The notes: generated by a model from the sequence alone, not told the origin. A DNA stretch of 64,000 bases from Streptomyces sp. NRRL S-1022 (GCF_000720135.1 NZ_JOIU01000013.1:1-64000); one strand, 5' to 3'. Counted from the stretch's first letter, positions 24,612 through 33,388 are shown. Made by a program: numbers and translations.

Positions 24612-25436
24612 GTGAGTCTCCATCCCACCCTCCAGCCCTACGCCGACGCCTGGACGCACTCCATCGAAGCGATATCCGAGATGGTGCAGTCGCTCGTCGA
24701 GGGCGAGTGGAACCGGCGGACACCCTGCCCCGGCTGGTCCGTGCGGGACATCGTGTCCCACGTCATCGGCGTGGACTGCGAGATGCTCGGCGACCCGCGG
24801 CCCATCCACGCCCTGCCGCGCGACCTGTTCCACGTCACCACCGAGCACCAGCGCTACACGGAGATGCAGGTCGACGTCCGCCGCCACCACACGGCGCCGG
24901 AGATGACGGCCGAGCTGGAGTACACGGTCATCCGCCGCAACCGGCAGCTGCGAAACGAGTCCCGGGACCCCGGCACCCTGGTGCGCGGGCCGCTCGGTAC
25001 CGAGGTCACCCTGGAACACTCCTACCGCGCCCGGGCGTTCGACGTGTGGGTGCACGAGCAGGACCTGCGGGCCGCCCTCGGCCGCCCCGGCAACCTGGAC
25101 TCGCCGGGCGCGTACGTCACCCGGGACGTGCTGCTGGAGGCGCTGCCCAAGGTCGTCGCGCACGACGCGAACGCCCCGCGCAGCTCGGCGATCGTGTTCG
25201 ACGTGCACGGTCCGGTGGAGTTCCTGCGCACGGTCCGCGTCGACATCCAGGGCCGGGGCACGGTGGAGACCGCCCCCGCCCTCGGCCCCGCCGCCGCGCT
25301 CACCCTGGACTGGGAGACCTACGTCCGCCTGGCCTGTGGCCGGGTCGGCCCGGAGGCGGTGGCGGACCGGGTGAAGACGGAGGGCGACCAGGAGCTGGCG
25401 GCGGCCATCCTGCGTCACTTCGCGGTGACCCCCTAG
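24612..25436 (+). CDS. Maleylpyruvate isomerase-type mycothiol-dependent enzyme
   Basis: 274 residues from GTG 24612, with GAGGGGT upstream. The N-terminal MDMPI/DinB-like helical bundle (about 10-160) contains WNRRTPCPGWSVRDIVSHVIG, where the histidine is a metal ligand, then LDRE-equivalent LEYTVIRRNRQLRNES and AFDVWVHEQDLRAALG with further ligand histidine. A C-terminal domain (about 190-265) follows, with WETYVRLACGRV. Family members use mycothiol as cofactor, as expected in actinobacteria. The substrate is unknown. The last 19 bases, including the stop context, recur 62 bases downstream. Confidence 0.85.
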   Translation: MSLHPTLQPYADAWTHSIEAISEMVQSLVEGEWNRRTPCPGWSVRDIVSHVIGVDCEMLGDPRPIHALPRDLFHVTTEHQRYTEMQVDVRRHHTAPEMTAELEYTVIRRNRQLRNESRDPGTLVRGPLGTEVTLEHSYRARAFDVWVHEQDLRAALGRPGNLDSPGAYVTRDVLLEALPKVVAHDANAPRSSAIVFDVHGPVEFLRTVRVDIQGRGTVETAPALGPAAALTLDWETYVRLACGRVGPEAVADRVKTEGDQELAAAILRHFAVTP

Positions 25437-25496
25437 GACCTCGCGGTGCTTCCCCGGGACTCCTGGGGATCTCCCCGCACTTCGCGGTGACCCCCT
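25416..25496. repeat. Direct repeat duplicating the 3' end of the mycothiol-enzyme gene
   Basis: CACTTCGCGGTGACCCCCT occurs at 25416-25434, inside the last codons, and again at 25478-25496, after the stop. A partial copy (CCTCGCGGTGCTTCCCC) lies between them. The gap up to the MFS gene is made of this repeated DNA. Confidence 0.75.
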
Positions 25497-25522
25497 GGGG
25501 CCGGGCCGCCGGCAGTGTCCCG

Positions 25523-26830
25523 CTAGGCGGGGACGTGCACCGTCTCCACCCGGCTGGCCACGAGCCGCTCCCGCTCGCGCCGGGCCGCCCGCCCCCGCAG
25601 CCGCAGGATCTGGCTGATCCCGAGCGCCTGGAGCACGAACACGGCGCTGAACGCCACGGTGTAGTCGTCGCCGGTCGCGTCCAGCAGCACGCCGATCGCG
25701 AACAGGGTCGTCATGGAGGCGAGGAAGCCGCCCATGTTGGTGATGCCGGACGCCGTGCCCTGTCGCTCGGGCGGGTTGGCCGGCCGGGCGAAGTCGAAGC
25801 CGATCATCGACGCCGGACCGCACGCGCCGAGCACCGCGCACAGCACCAGCAGCAGCCACATCGGCGCGTGGTCACCGGGGTAGGCCAGCGTCACCGCCCA
25901 CAGCAGCGCGGTGGCCCCGACCGTGCCCAGCGCCAGCGGCAGCCGGGCCGCGTGGTGCCGGGCGATGATCTGGCCGTAGACGAGGCCGATCACCATGTTG
26001 GACAGGACGACGAGGGTGAGCAGCTCACCGGCCGTGGCGCGGCTGAGGCCCTGCGCCTCGACGAGGAACGGCAGTCCCCACAGCAGCAGGAACACCATCG
26101 CCGGGAACTGGGTGGTGAAGTGCACCCACAGGCCCAGGCGGGTGCCCGGTTCCCGCCAGGCCGCGGCGATCTGCCGGCGCACGTAGGCCGCGCCCTGGTG
26201 CGGGGACGGCTCCGGCTCCTGGCCCTCGGGGTGGTCCTTCAGGAACAGCAGGGTCAGCACCAGGACGACCGCGCCGGCCAGCGCGCTGCCCGCGAACGCC
26301 GGCGTCCAGCCGATGCCGTGCAGCAGCCGGGCCAGCACCAGGGTGGAGACCAGGTTGCCCGCCATGCCGACCAGGCCCGCGAGCTGCGCGACCAGCGGTC
26401 CGCGCCGGGCGGGGAACCAGCGGCTGCCGAGCCGCAGCACGCTGATGAAGGTCATCGCGTCGCCGCAGCCCAGCAGCGCGCGGGAGGCGAGCGCGGTGCC
26501 GTACGAGGGGGAGAAGGCGAAGCCCAGCTGTCCCGCGGTGAACAGGACCGCCCCGATGCTCAGCACCTTCTTGGTGCCGAGGCGGTCGACCAGCAGGCCG
26601 ACGGGTATCTGCATACCCGCGTAGACCAGCAGCTGAAGGATGGAGAACGTGGACAGGGCCGAGGCGTTGACGTGGAAGCGCTCGGCCGCGTCGAGTCCGG
26701 CCACGCCCAGGGACGTCCGGAAGATGACGGCGACGAAGTAGACGGCCACACCTATGGACCACACGGCGACGGCCGGGCGTCCGCCCGGCGGGTCCCCCGG
26801 AAGGGTGGCGTTGCGCACCGGGGCGCTCAT
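25523..26830 (-). CDS. MFS transporter
   Basis: 435 residues with about 12 hydrophobic segments. Segments 1-6 run from AVWSIGVAVYFVAVIF to about 195; a charged loop (KDHPEGQEPEPSPHQG) splits it in half; segments 7-12 follow. Loop 2-3 carries the MFS signature-like GLLVDRLGTKKVLSIGAVLFTAGQL. The order of segments suggests the ACS-like/NNP-like group, but no substrate motif is recognisable. Its ATG overlaps the stop of the upstream GntR gene (ATGA), so regulator and transporter are made together. Probably an organic-acid or drug carrier. Confidence 0.88.
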   Translation of the reverse strand: MSAPVRNATLPGDPPGGRPAVAVWSIGVAVYFVAVIFRTSLGVAGLDAAERFHVNASALSTFSILQLLVYAGMQIPVGLLVDRLGTKKVLSIGAVLFTAGQLGFAFSPSYGTALASRALLGCGDAMTFISVLRLGSRWFPARRGPLVAQLAGLVGMAGNLVSTLVLARLLHGIGWTPAFAGSALAGAVVLVLTLLFLKDHPEGQEPEPSPHQGAAYVRRQIAAAWREPGTRLGLWVHFTTQFPAMVFLLLWGLPFLVEAQGLSRATAGELLTLVVLSNMVIGLVYGQIIARHHAARLPLALGTVGATALLWAVTLAYPGDHAPMWLLLVLCAVLGACGPASMIGFDFARPANPPERQGTASGITNMGGFLASMTTLFAIGVLLDATGDDYTVAFSAVFVLQALGISQILRLRGRAARRERERLVASRVETVHVPA

Positions 26831-27501
26831 CGGACCTCACCCCGTGCGAGGTGGGAGAACCAGCCCACGTGCCGGTGCACGACGCCGACGGCCGCCTCCG
26901 CGTCCCCCGCGCGCAGCGCGTCCAGGATCTCCCCGTGCTCGGCGAGAGTCTTGGCGATCCGGTCGGGGTGGGAGTGCATGACGGCGACGCCCATCCGCAG
27001 CTGGCGGTCGCGCAGCTGGTCGTAGAGCCGGGAGAGGATCTCGTTGCCCCCGCTGCGCACGATCTCGGCGTGGAAGCAGCGGTCGGTGACCGCGGCGGCG
27101 GCCAGGTCGCCGGCGGCGGCCTGCGCCTTCTGCTGCTCCAGCAGCTCGGCCAGCCGCTCCAGCAGGCCCGGCGGCGCGGGTACGGCCTTGCGGGCCGCGT
27201 GCTCCTCGACCAGCAGCCGGGTCTCCACCACGTCCGCGATCTCCTGCGCGGAGACCGGCAGGACCAGGGCGCCCTTCTTGGGGTAGAGCCGGATGAGGCC
27301 CTCGGCCTCCAGGCGCAGCAGGGCCTCCCGGACCGGGGTGCGCGAGACCCCGACGGCCTCGGCCAGCTCGCCTTCCGTGAGCAGCGTGCCGCCCTCGTAG
27401 CGGCGGTCGAGGACACCCTGCTTGACGTGGGCGTACACGCGGTCGGCGGCGGGGGGCGGCTTGAGGGACTGCGGGGCGGGCTGCTCGACGGCCGTGTTCA
27501 T
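26827..27501 (-). CDS. GntR family regulator, FadR subfamily (FCD domain)
   Basis: 224 residues from ATG 27501 (MNTAVEQPAPQSLK). The N-terminal winged helix (about 20-90) has ADRVYAHVKQGVLDRRYEGGTLLTEGELAEAVGVSRTPVREALLRLEAEGLIRLYPKKGAL, here cited only as landmarks: GGTLLTEGELAEAVGVSRTP and VREALLRLEAEGLI. The C-terminal FCD effector domain (about 95-215) has histidines for metal/acid binding (CFHAEIVRSGG, VMHSHPDRIAKTLAEHGEIL, HRHVGW). It is co-transcribed with the MFS transporter, which it probably represses until the transported acid binds. Confidence 0.92.
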   Translation of the reverse strand: MNTAVEQPAPQSLKPPPAADRVYAHVKQGVLDRRYEGGTLLTEGELAEAVGVSRTPVREALLRLEAEGLIRLYPKKGALVLPVSAQEIADVVETRLLVEEHAARKAVPAPPGLLERLAELLEQQKAQAAAGDLAAAAVTDRCFHAEIVRSGGNEILSRLYDQLRDRQLRMGVAVMHSHPDRIAKTLAEHGEILDALRAGDAEAAVGVVHRHVGWFSHLARGEVR

Positions 27502-27690
27502 GCCCACAGCATAGATACAACACGTACGCAAGGAGGAGGACCGTCCATCATGCGGACGTGACGAAGCTCCCCCGCAGCGGCCGCACAACCTTCTGTGCTA
27601 GTTACGTGTCACACCCATGCGGCCCCGTTCCGTTGCCAGCTCAACCAGGCCGCATTCCAGGGGCATTCACGACATTCGAGGTATATCACT

Positions 27691-28593
27691 TTGATTACCG
27701 GCATCCAGGGCATCCGCCTCCGCCGAGCCGCCGCCGTCGCCGTCACCTCCGGTGCGCTGCTCGCCACCGGTGCCCTCACCGCGGCGCCCGCGCAGGCCGT
27801 CAGCACGCCCTCCATCGTGGCCAAGGGCGGCTACCTCATGAACAACGCGAACGGCACGACGCTGTTCGACAAGAAGAAGGACACGCCGCTCTCCACCGGC
27901 TCCACGACCAAGATCATGACCGCGAAGGTCGTGCTCGGACAGTCGAACCTCAACCTCGACGCCAAGGTCACGATCAAGAAGATCTACAGCGACTACGTCG
28001 TCAAGAACAACGCCTCCCAGGCGCACCTGATCGTCGGCGACAAGGTGTCGGTCCGTCAGCTGCTCTACGGGCTGATGCTGCCGTCCGGCTGCGACGCCGC
28101 GTACGCCCTCGCCGACAAGTACGGCTCCGGCTCCACCACCTCGGCGCGGGTGAAGTCCTTCATCGGCAAGATGAACACCGCCGCCAAGAACCTGGGTCTG
28201 AAGAACACCCACTTCGACTCGTTCGACGGCATCGGCAACGGCAACAACTACTCGACGCCGCGCGACCTGACGAAGATCGCCAGCAGCGCGATGAAGAGCT
28301 CCACCTTCCGTACGATCGTCAAGACGAAGTCGTACACCGCGAAGACGGTCACCAAGACGGGCAGCACCCGCACGATGAACCCGTGGAAGAACACCAACGG
28401 GCTCCTCAGCAGCTACAGCGGCACCATCGGCGTGAAGACCGGCTCCGGCCCGGAGGCCAAGTACTGCCTGGTGTTCGCCGCCACCCGGAACGGCAAGACG
28501 GTCATCGGCACCGTCCTGGCGTCCACCTCCATCACCCAGCGCGAGACGGACGCGAAGAAGCTCCTCAACTACGGCTTCGCCAAGCTCGGCTGA
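27691..28593 (+). CDS. D-alanyl-D-alanine carboxypeptidase (S11 penicillin-binding protein)
   Basis: 300 residues from a TTG at 27691 with GAGGT 9 bases upstream; this start puts the basic IRLRR just before a typical signal peptide (AAAVAVTSGALLATGALTAAPAQA). An earlier in-frame start at 27595 would add 32 unlikely residues. The active-site motifs are in order: SxxK as STTK (near residue 60), SxN as SGC (LMLPSGCDAAYALAD), and KTG (IGVKTGSGPEA). S11 enzymes trim the terminal D-Ala from peptidoglycan stems outside the membrane. Unlike many DacA proteins it has no C-terminal membrane anchor. The mature chain is unusually rich in lysine, serine and threonine. Strong terminator follows. Confidence 0.9.
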   Translation: MITGIQGIRLRRAAAVAVTSGALLATGALTAAPAQAVSTPSIVAKGGYLMNNANGTTLFDKKKDTPLSTGSTTKIMTAKVVLGQSNLNLDAKVTIKKIYSDYVVKNNASQAHLIVGDKVSVRQLLYGLMLPSGCDAAYALADKYGSGSTTSARVKSFIGKMNTAAKNLGLKNTHFDSFDGIGNGNNYSTPRDLTKIASSAMKSSTFRTIVKTKSYTAKTVTKTGSTRTMNPWKNTNGLLSSYSGTIGVKTGSGPEAKYCLVFAATRNGKTVIGTVLASTSITQRETDAKKLLNYGFAKLG

Positions 28594-28607
28594 CGCCCGC
28601 TCCCCCG

Positions 28608-28647
28608 GCACGGGCCCGTCGCGAAAAGCGGCGGGCCCGTGCTTTTT
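28608..28647 (+). terminator. Rho-independent terminator after the DD-carboxypeptidase
   Basis: GCACGGGCCCG (28608-28618) pairs with CGGGCCCGTGC (28632-28642) and a T5 run follows at 28643-28647. A classic terminator. Confidence 0.9.
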
Positions 28648-28672
28648 CACGGGTCGGCACAAGATGAAATCG

Positions 28673-28697
28673 ATGGTGCTAGTGTCATTGGCACCAT
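28673..28697. promoter_or_regulatory. Palindromic operator overlapping the start of a GntR gene
   Basis: ATGGTGC (28673-28679) and GCACCAT (28691-28697) are perfect inverted arms, 11 bases apart; the second contains the ATG of the GntR gene. TAGTGT (28680-28685) between the arms could be a -10 box, putting the transcript start only a few bases before the ATG. This suggests tight autoregulation of a leaderless or nearly leaderless message. Confidence 0.6.
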
Positions 28698-29046
28698 GTT
28701 GCTACGTCTGGACACCGCCGACACCCGCCCCCTGCACGAGCAGGTCGCGGCGGCGATCCGCCGGGCCGTCGCGGAAGGCGAATGCCGCGCCGGGGACCGG
28801 CTGCCCTCGGCCCGCGATCTCTCGACGGCGCTGGACATCAACGTCAACACCGTCCTGCGCGGCCTGCGCGAATTGCGGGACGAGGGCCTGCTGGAGTTCC
28901 GCAGGGGCCGGGGGATCACCGTCGCCGCGGGGGCCGCCCGGCGCTCCGGACTGCAGATCCGGGTGCGCGAGCTGGTCGCGGAAGCAGCCCGGCTCGGCTA
29001 CGGCCGCACCGACCTCATCGAGATGATCCGGGGGACGACACCATGA
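28696..29046 (+). CDS. GntR family regulator, YtrA subfamily
   Basis: 116 residues from ATG 28696 (MLLRLDTADTRP). A winged helix-turn-helix fills residues 1-75: LHEQVAAAIRRAVAEGECRAGDRLPSARDLSTALDINVNTVLRGLRELRDEGLLEF, of which RLPSARDLSTALDINVNTVL is the recognition region. A short C-terminal dimerisation tail of about 40 residues follows, as in YtrA-type members, which lack a large effector domain. No Shine-Dalgarno sequence precedes the ATG, and a palindrome covers it. Its stop overlaps the ATG of the DUF1648 gene. YtrA regulators usually control the membrane or transporter genes downstream of them. Confidence 0.92.
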   Translation: MLLRLDTADTRPLHEQVAAAIRRAVAEGECRAGDRLPSARDLSTALDINVNTVLRGLRELRDEGLLEFRRGRGITVAAGAARRSGLQIRVRELVAEAARLGYGRTDLIEMIRGTTP

Positions 29047-30026
29047 CGGACGGGGACGACGCCACCGGCACACCGGGCCGCACCGCACGCTGGGGGCTCG
29101 CCGGGAGCACGGCGGCCGTCGCCGCACTCCTCGCCGCCCTGCCCTGGGCCGCGCACGATCGGCTGCCCGGCCGGCTGGCGACCCACTGGAGCGGGGATGC
29201 CGCCCCGAACGGCTCGATGCCGCTGTGGGAGGCATCCCTGTTCCCGGCCGGCTTCTGGCTGCTGATCACCCTGGCACTGGCCGTGCGCCGGCGTCGCTCC
29301 TGGCCGGCCGCACGCCCCTGGCGGGCGATCGCGCTGACGCCCGCCGCGGCGCTGCTCGTCGGCGCCCAGGTCTCCATCGTCCGCGCCAACCTCGACCGCG
29401 CCGACTGGCACGAGGCCCGCGAGCCGGCCCTCGGGGTCGTGCTTCCCCTGGCCCTGGCCGCGGTCGCCGGTGCGGTGGCCTGGTGGCTGACCACCCGCGC
29501 CGCCTCGACCACGCCGGCCGTCCCGGCCCCCGCACCGGACCTGCCCGAGGGCGAACGGCTGGTGTGGTTCTCCCGAGCGGCCAATCCCTGGCTGCACCTC
29601 CTGGCCGCGCTGACCGGCCTGGTCGCCGTCGGCGCTCTGGTGGTCATGGCCGCCGGTCTGGCGGGCCCTGCCGTGCTCACCCCCCTGTGCGTCGTCTGCG
29701 CCGGCGCCTCGCTCGCCTGCGCCCTCTTCTCCTCGGTCCAAGCGAAGGTGTCGGCAACGGGCCTGGAGGTCTCCTTCGGTCCCCTCGGCTGGCCCACCCG
29801 CCACTGGGCACCGGACGCCATCGAGGCCGCCCGCGCCGAGTACCGGCTGCCGTCCCAGGTCGGTGGCTGGGGTTACCGCTTCAGTGGCCTCGGCACCACG
29901 GTCATGCTCCGCGCCGGCGACTGCCTGGTCGTACGCCCCCAGGGGCGCCGTACCGACTTCGCGGTGAGCGTGGACGACGCCGAACGGGGTGCCGCCCTGC
30001 TGAACGCGCTCCGCCGGCGGGGCTGA
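29043..30026 (+). CDS. DUF1648-type membrane protein
   Basis: 327 residues from ATG 29043, overlapping the GntR stop (ATGA). The start HDRLPGRLATHWSGDAAPNGSM resembles the DUF1648 motif (P-x-H-W-x-x-x-G) after a first membrane segment (AGSTAAVAALLAALPWAA). Further segments lie near 60-80, 95-112, 137-155, 195-220 and 225-242. The C-terminal part (about 245-325) is a soluble PH-like region (KVSATGLEVSFGPLGWPTRHWAPDAIEAARAEY). Function unknown; the linked YtrA-type regulator suggests it is switched on by envelope or antibiotic stress, as for other YtrA/DUF1648 pairs. Confidence 0.8.
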   Translation: MTDGDDATGTPGRTARWGLAGSTAAVAALLAALPWAAHDRLPGRLATHWSGDAAPNGSMPLWEASLFPAGFWLLITLALAVRRRRSWPAARPWRAIALTPAAALLVGAQVSIVRANLDRADWHEAREPALGVVLPLALAAVAGAVAWWLTTRAASTTPAVPAPAPDLPEGERLVWFSRAANPWLHLLAALTGLVAVGALVVMAAGLAGPAVLTPLCVVCAGASLACALFSSVQAKVSATGLEVSFGPLGWPTRHWAPDAIEAARAEYRLPSQVGGWGYRFSGLGTTVMLRAGDCLVVRPQGRRTDFAVSVDDAERGAALLNALRRRG

Positions 30027-30043
30027 GCCGGCCGTGGACGGAC

Positions 30044-30835
30044 TCAGCTCGGCAGCTGGTCGTAGGTCCTGAAGGTGTACGAGGCGTCGTACGACAGCAG
30101 GTTGCCCTCGGTGGCGGGCAGGCCCAGGCGTCGGTTGAGAGGGCCGGTGAGCGGGCCGCAGTGTTCGGCGGCCGGGGCGCTGAAGGTGTCGTCGTAGGCC
30201 GAGAACTCGATCACCGGCGGGTCCTGGGAGACCCAGCGGGACGGACCCGAGCGCTTCAGCCGGAAGTCGACAGGATCCTTCGCACCGACGGTGCAGCCGT
30301 GCGGCAGCAGAGGGCCGAGGAGCCGGAAGCGGAGGCTGAACGTGCCGGTGTAGAAGTCGGACCGGCCACCGTACTCCGGCTGTATCGCCAGCCCCAGGGC
30401 GCCCGCGCGATCGCCCACCGGCATGCCGGTCAGCCCTCCCGGTATCGCACTGGGGGAGCTGTGCATCGCACCCCACACCTGCCCGTCGGCGCCGTCCGGC
30501 ATCGGGCCTTCGGCGTGCGTCATGGTGATCGGGGCGGGGTGCACCGTCAGCTTCCCCAGGGTCAGCCGTGGGGCGGCCGTGTGCACTTCGCATCTCCATC
30601 GGCCCGGGTCGACGCCGTCGGGAAGCGGGGGGCAGTCGCCGAAATCGGTAGCCGGGGCGGCGTTGACGCGAGGCACCGCGGCGGCGGAGGCGTAGGCGGC
30701 ACCCGGTGCGTACACCGCCGCCGTACCGGCGAGTGCGGCGGCCCCCGCGACCATGGCGAGGCGGCGTCCCGCGAAGAGGCCGGCGGGGACGGAGGCGCCG
30801 GGCGAACGGCGGGCGGAGGCAGCGGATTTCGTCAT
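30044..30835 (-). CDS. Secreted protein of unknown function
   Basis: 263 residues from ATG 30835 (MTKSAASARRSPG). A twin-arginine-like or long Sec signal is visible (AGRRLAMVAGAAALAGTAAVYAPGAAYA, within about 20-50). The mature part contains four cysteines (FGDCPPLPDG, WRCEVH, HGCTVG, EHCGPL) that could form two disulfides. It has TLGKLTVHPAPITMTHAEG and IEFSAYDDTFSAP but no catalytic motif I know. Monocistronic. I do not recognise the family. The RR in FAGRRLAMVAG makes export of a folded protein possible. Confidence 0.7.
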   Translation of the reverse strand: MTKSAASARRSPGASVPAGLFAGRRLAMVAGAAALAGTAAVYAPGAAYASAAAVPRVNAAPATDFGDCPPLPDGVDPGRWRCEVHTAAPRLTLGKLTVHPAPITMTHAEGPMPDGADGQVWGAMHSSPSAIPGGLTGMPVGDRAGALGLAIQPEYGGRSDFYTGTFSLRFRLLGPLLPHGCTVGAKDPVDFRLKRSGPSRWVSQDPPVIEFSAYDDTFSAPAAEHCGPLTGPLNRRLGLPATEGNLLSYDASYTFRTYDQLPS

Positions 30836-30927
30836 GGCACCAGCGTGCCGCGGCAGCCGCTCCCTCACCATCGGTGACCTCCCCCATACCGCCCTGACCG
30901 GCCCCTGATGCGGCGTCAGGGAACGAA

Positions 30928-30960
30928 AGGGCGGCCGCACCTTTCCGGTGCGACCGCCCT
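30928..30960 (-). terminator. Terminator of the first bkd operon
   Basis: AGGGCGG-C-CGCACC (30928-30941) pairs with GGTGCG-A-CCGCCCT (30947-30960): 13 of 14 positions, 5-base loop, 42 bases after the E2 stop. Confidence 0.75.
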
Positions 30961-31001
30961 CTGCCGTACGACGGGGAGCGACGCCGAGTGGCGCCGGACC
31001 G

Positions 31002-32399
31002 TCACGCCCAGGTGATCAGCCTCTTGGGCTGCTCCAGGATCGCCGCGACGTCTGCCAGCACCTTGGAACCCAGCTCGCCGTCCACCAGGCGGTGGTCGAA
31101 GCTCAGGGCCAGCGTGGTGACCTGGCGCGGCTTCACCTTGCCCTTGTGCACCCACGGCTGAGGCTTGATCGCGCCGACCGCGAGGATCGCCGACTCGCCG
31201 GGGTTGAGGATCGGGGTGCCCGTGTCGACGCCGAAGACGCCGACGTTGGTGATGGTCACCGTGCCGCCCTGCATCGCCGCCGGGGACGTCTTGCCCTCGC
31301 GGGCCGTCGCCACCAGCTCGCCCAGCGCCTCGGCCAGCTGCGGGAGCGTCTTGGACTGCGCGTCCTTGATGTTGGGGACGATCAGGCCGCGCGGGGTGGC
31401 CGCCGCGATGCCCAGGTTGACGTAGTGCTTGACCACGATCTCCTGGTTCGCCTCGTCCCAGGACGCGTTGATGTCCGGGTTGCGCTTGATGGCGACCAGC
31501 AGGGCCTTGGCGATCAGCAGGAGCGGGTTGACCCGCAGCCCCTGCATGTCCTTGTCCTGCTTCAGCTCCTCGACCAGCTTCAGCGTGCGGGTCACGTCCA
31601 CCGTCACGAACTCGGTGACGTGCGGCGCGGTGAACGCCGAACCGACCATCGCCTGCGCGGTGGCCTTGCGGACCCCCTTGACCGGGATGCGGGTCTCGCG
31701 CGCGGTGTCGTACGACGCCACGGGCGCCGGGGCGGCAGCGGTGGCGGGGGCCGCCACGACCGGGGCCGTCTGCTCGGCCGTCCGGGGCGTGGCCGCCGCG
31801 TGGACGTCCTCGCGGGTGATGATCCCGTCCGGACCGGACGGGATGATCGCGGCCAGGTCGACGCCCAGGTCCTTGGCCAGCTTGCGCACGGGAGGCTTGG
31901 CCAGCGGGCGCTTCTCGGCGACCGCGCCGCCGTGGCCGTTCAGCTCCGCCTGGATCGCCTGCGCGGGCGCCGGCGAGCCGGCCTCGGCACCCTTGCGGGG
32001 ACGGCGCCTGGTGGAGGAGGTCGCCACGCCGTAACCGACGAGGACCGGCTGGCGGCCCTCCGGCTTGGGCTCCTCCTTCGCCGGGGCGGGCGCCGCCGCG
32101 GGCTGCTCGGCGGGGGCCTCCGGCGCGGCACCGCCGGCCCCGGCCACCGCCACCGCGATGATGGGCGTGCCCACGTCCACCGTGGTGCCCTCGGGGAAGT
32201 GCAGTTCGCGGACCACGCCGTCGTAGGGGATGGGCAGTTCGACGGCCGCCTTCGCCGTCTCCACCTCGCAGACCACCTGGCCGTCCGTCACCGTGTCACC
32301 CGGCTGGACGTACCACTTGAGGATCTCGGCCTCGGTGAGTCCCTCGCCCACGTCGGGCATCTTGAACTCGCGTACGGACGCTTCCGTCATCGTCGTCAC
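31002..32399 (-). CDS. bkdC: Dihydrolipoamide acyltransferase E2 of a branched-chain 2-oxoacid dehydrogenase
   Basis: 465 residues from GTG 32399 (MTTMTEASVREFK), with GAGGAGAGGG 6 bases upstream. The lipoyl domain (about 7-85) has VCEVETAKAAVELP, where lysine carries lipoate. A proline/alanine linker follows. The peripheral subunit-binding domain (about 150-185) is PPVRKLAKDLGVDLAAIIPSG. The catalytic acyltransferase domain (about 230-460) ends in ALSFDHRLVDGELGSKVLADV, with the H-R-x-x-D-G active site. It transfers the branched acyl group from E1 to CoA. In Streptomyces these complexes make isobutyryl-, isovaleryl- and methylbutyryl-CoA for iso/anteiso fatty acids and polyketide starters. 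Last gene of an E1alpha-E1beta-E2 operon. Confidence 0.93.
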   Translation of the reverse strand: MTTMTEASVREFKMPDVGEGLTEAEILKWYVQPGDTVTDGQVVCEVETAKAAVELPIPYDGVVRELHFPEGTTVDVGTPIIAVAVAGAGGAAPEAPAEQPAAAPAPAKEEPKPEGRQPVLVGYGVATSSTRRRPRKGAEAGSPAPAQAIQAELNGHGGAVAEKRPLAKPPVRKLAKDLGVDLAAIIPSGPDGIITREDVHAAATPRTAEQTAPVVAAPATAAAPAPVASYDTARETRIPVKGVRKATAQAMVGSAFTAPHVTEFVTVDVTRTLKLVEELKQDKDMQGLRVNPLLLIAKALLVAIKRNPDINASWDEANQEIVVKHYVNLGIAAATPRGLIVPNIKDAQSKTLPQLAEALGELVATAREGKTSPAAMQGGTVTITNVGVFGVDTGTPILNPGESAILAVGAIKPQPWVHKGKVKPRQVTTLALSFDHRLVDGELGSKVLADVAAILEQPKRLITWA

Positions 32400-32409
32400 G
32401 ACCCTCTCC

Positions 32410-33387
32410 TCAGTACGCCAGCGAGCGGTCGACGGCGTCGAGCACACGGTCCAGGTCCGGCAGGTACTCCTCTTCCAGGCGCGCCGGCGGGTACGGGGCG
32501 TGGTAGCCGCCGACCCTGAGGACCGGTGCCTCCAGGTGGTAGAAGCAGCGCTCGGTGATCCGGGCGGCGATCTCCGCGCCGGAGCCGAAGAACACCGGGG
32601 CCTCGTGCACCACGACCAGGCGGCGGGTCTTCTCCACCGAGGCCTGGACGGAGTCGAAGTCGAGGGGGCTGACCGAGCGCAGGTCCAGGATCTCCAGGGA
32701 CTTGCCCTCCTCGGCCGCCGCGTCCGCGGCCTCCTGGCACAGCTTCACCATCGGGCCGTAGGCCGCCAGGGTGAGGTCCGTGCCCTCGCGGACCACGCGC
32801 GCCTTGTGCAGCGGGGCGGGGATCGCCTCGGGGTCGACCTCGGCCTTGTCCCAGTAGCGCCGCTTCGGCTCGAAGTAGATCACCGGGTCGTCGCTCTGGA
32901 TGGCCTGCTGCATCATCCAGTAGGCGTCGGAGGAGTTCGACGGCGAGACGACCTTCAGGCCCGCCACGTGGGCGAACAGCGCTTCGGGCGACTCCGAGTG
33001 GTGCTCGACCGCGCCGATGCCGCCGCCGTAGGGGATGCGGATGACGACCGGCAGCTTGACCTTGCCCAGCGAGCGGGCGTGCATCTTGGCGAGCTGGGTG
33101 ACGATCTGGTCGTAGGCCGGGAAGACGAAGCCGTCGAACTGGATCTCCACCACCGGGCGGTAGCCGCGCAGGGCCAGGCCGATCGCGGTGCCGACGATGC
33201 CGGACTCGGCGAGCGGGGTGTCGATGACCCGGCTCTCGCCGAAGTCCTTCTGCAGGCCGTCGGTCACCCGGAACACACCGCCGAGCTTTCCGACGTCCTC
33301 GCCCATCACGAGCACCTTGGGGTCGGCGTCCAGGGCGCGGCGCAGCGACTCGTTGATGGCCTTGGCCATCGCCATCTTCTCGGCCAT
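32410..33387 (-). CDS. bkdB: Branched-chain 2-oxoacid dehydrogenase E1 beta
   Basis: 325 residues from ATG 33387 (MAEKMAMAKAINE); AAGGGGG is 8 bases upstream, inside the end of the E1 alpha gene. Transketolase central domain (about 1-180): KVLVMGEDVGKLGGVFRVTDGL, DTPLAESGIVGTAIGLALRGYRPVVEIQF, PYGGGIGAVEHHSESPEALFAH. C-terminal domain (about 195-320) follows with SLEILDLRSVSPLDFDSV. With E1 alpha it forms a heterotetramer that decarboxylates the keto acids of valine, leucine and isoleucine with thiamine diphosphate. HHSE marks the branched-chain/acetoin type of beta subunit. It starts one base after the E1 alpha stop. Confidence 0.93.
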   Translation of the reverse strand: MAEKMAMAKAINESLRRALDADPKVLVMGEDVGKLGGVFRVTDGLQKDFGESRVIDTPLAESGIVGTAIGLALRGYRPVVEIQFDGFVFPAYDQIVTQLAKMHARSLGKVKLPVVIRIPYGGGIGAVEHHSESPEALFAHVAGLKVVSPSNSSDAYWMMQQAIQSDDPVIYFEPKRRYWDKAEVDPEAIPAPLHKARVVREGTDLTLAAYGPMVKLCQEAADAAAEEGKSLEILDLRSVSPLDFDSVQASVEKTRRLVVVHEAPVFFGSGAEIAARITERCFYHLEAPVLRVGGYHAPYPPARLEEEYLPDLDRVLDAVDRSLAY

Positions 33388-33388
33388 C

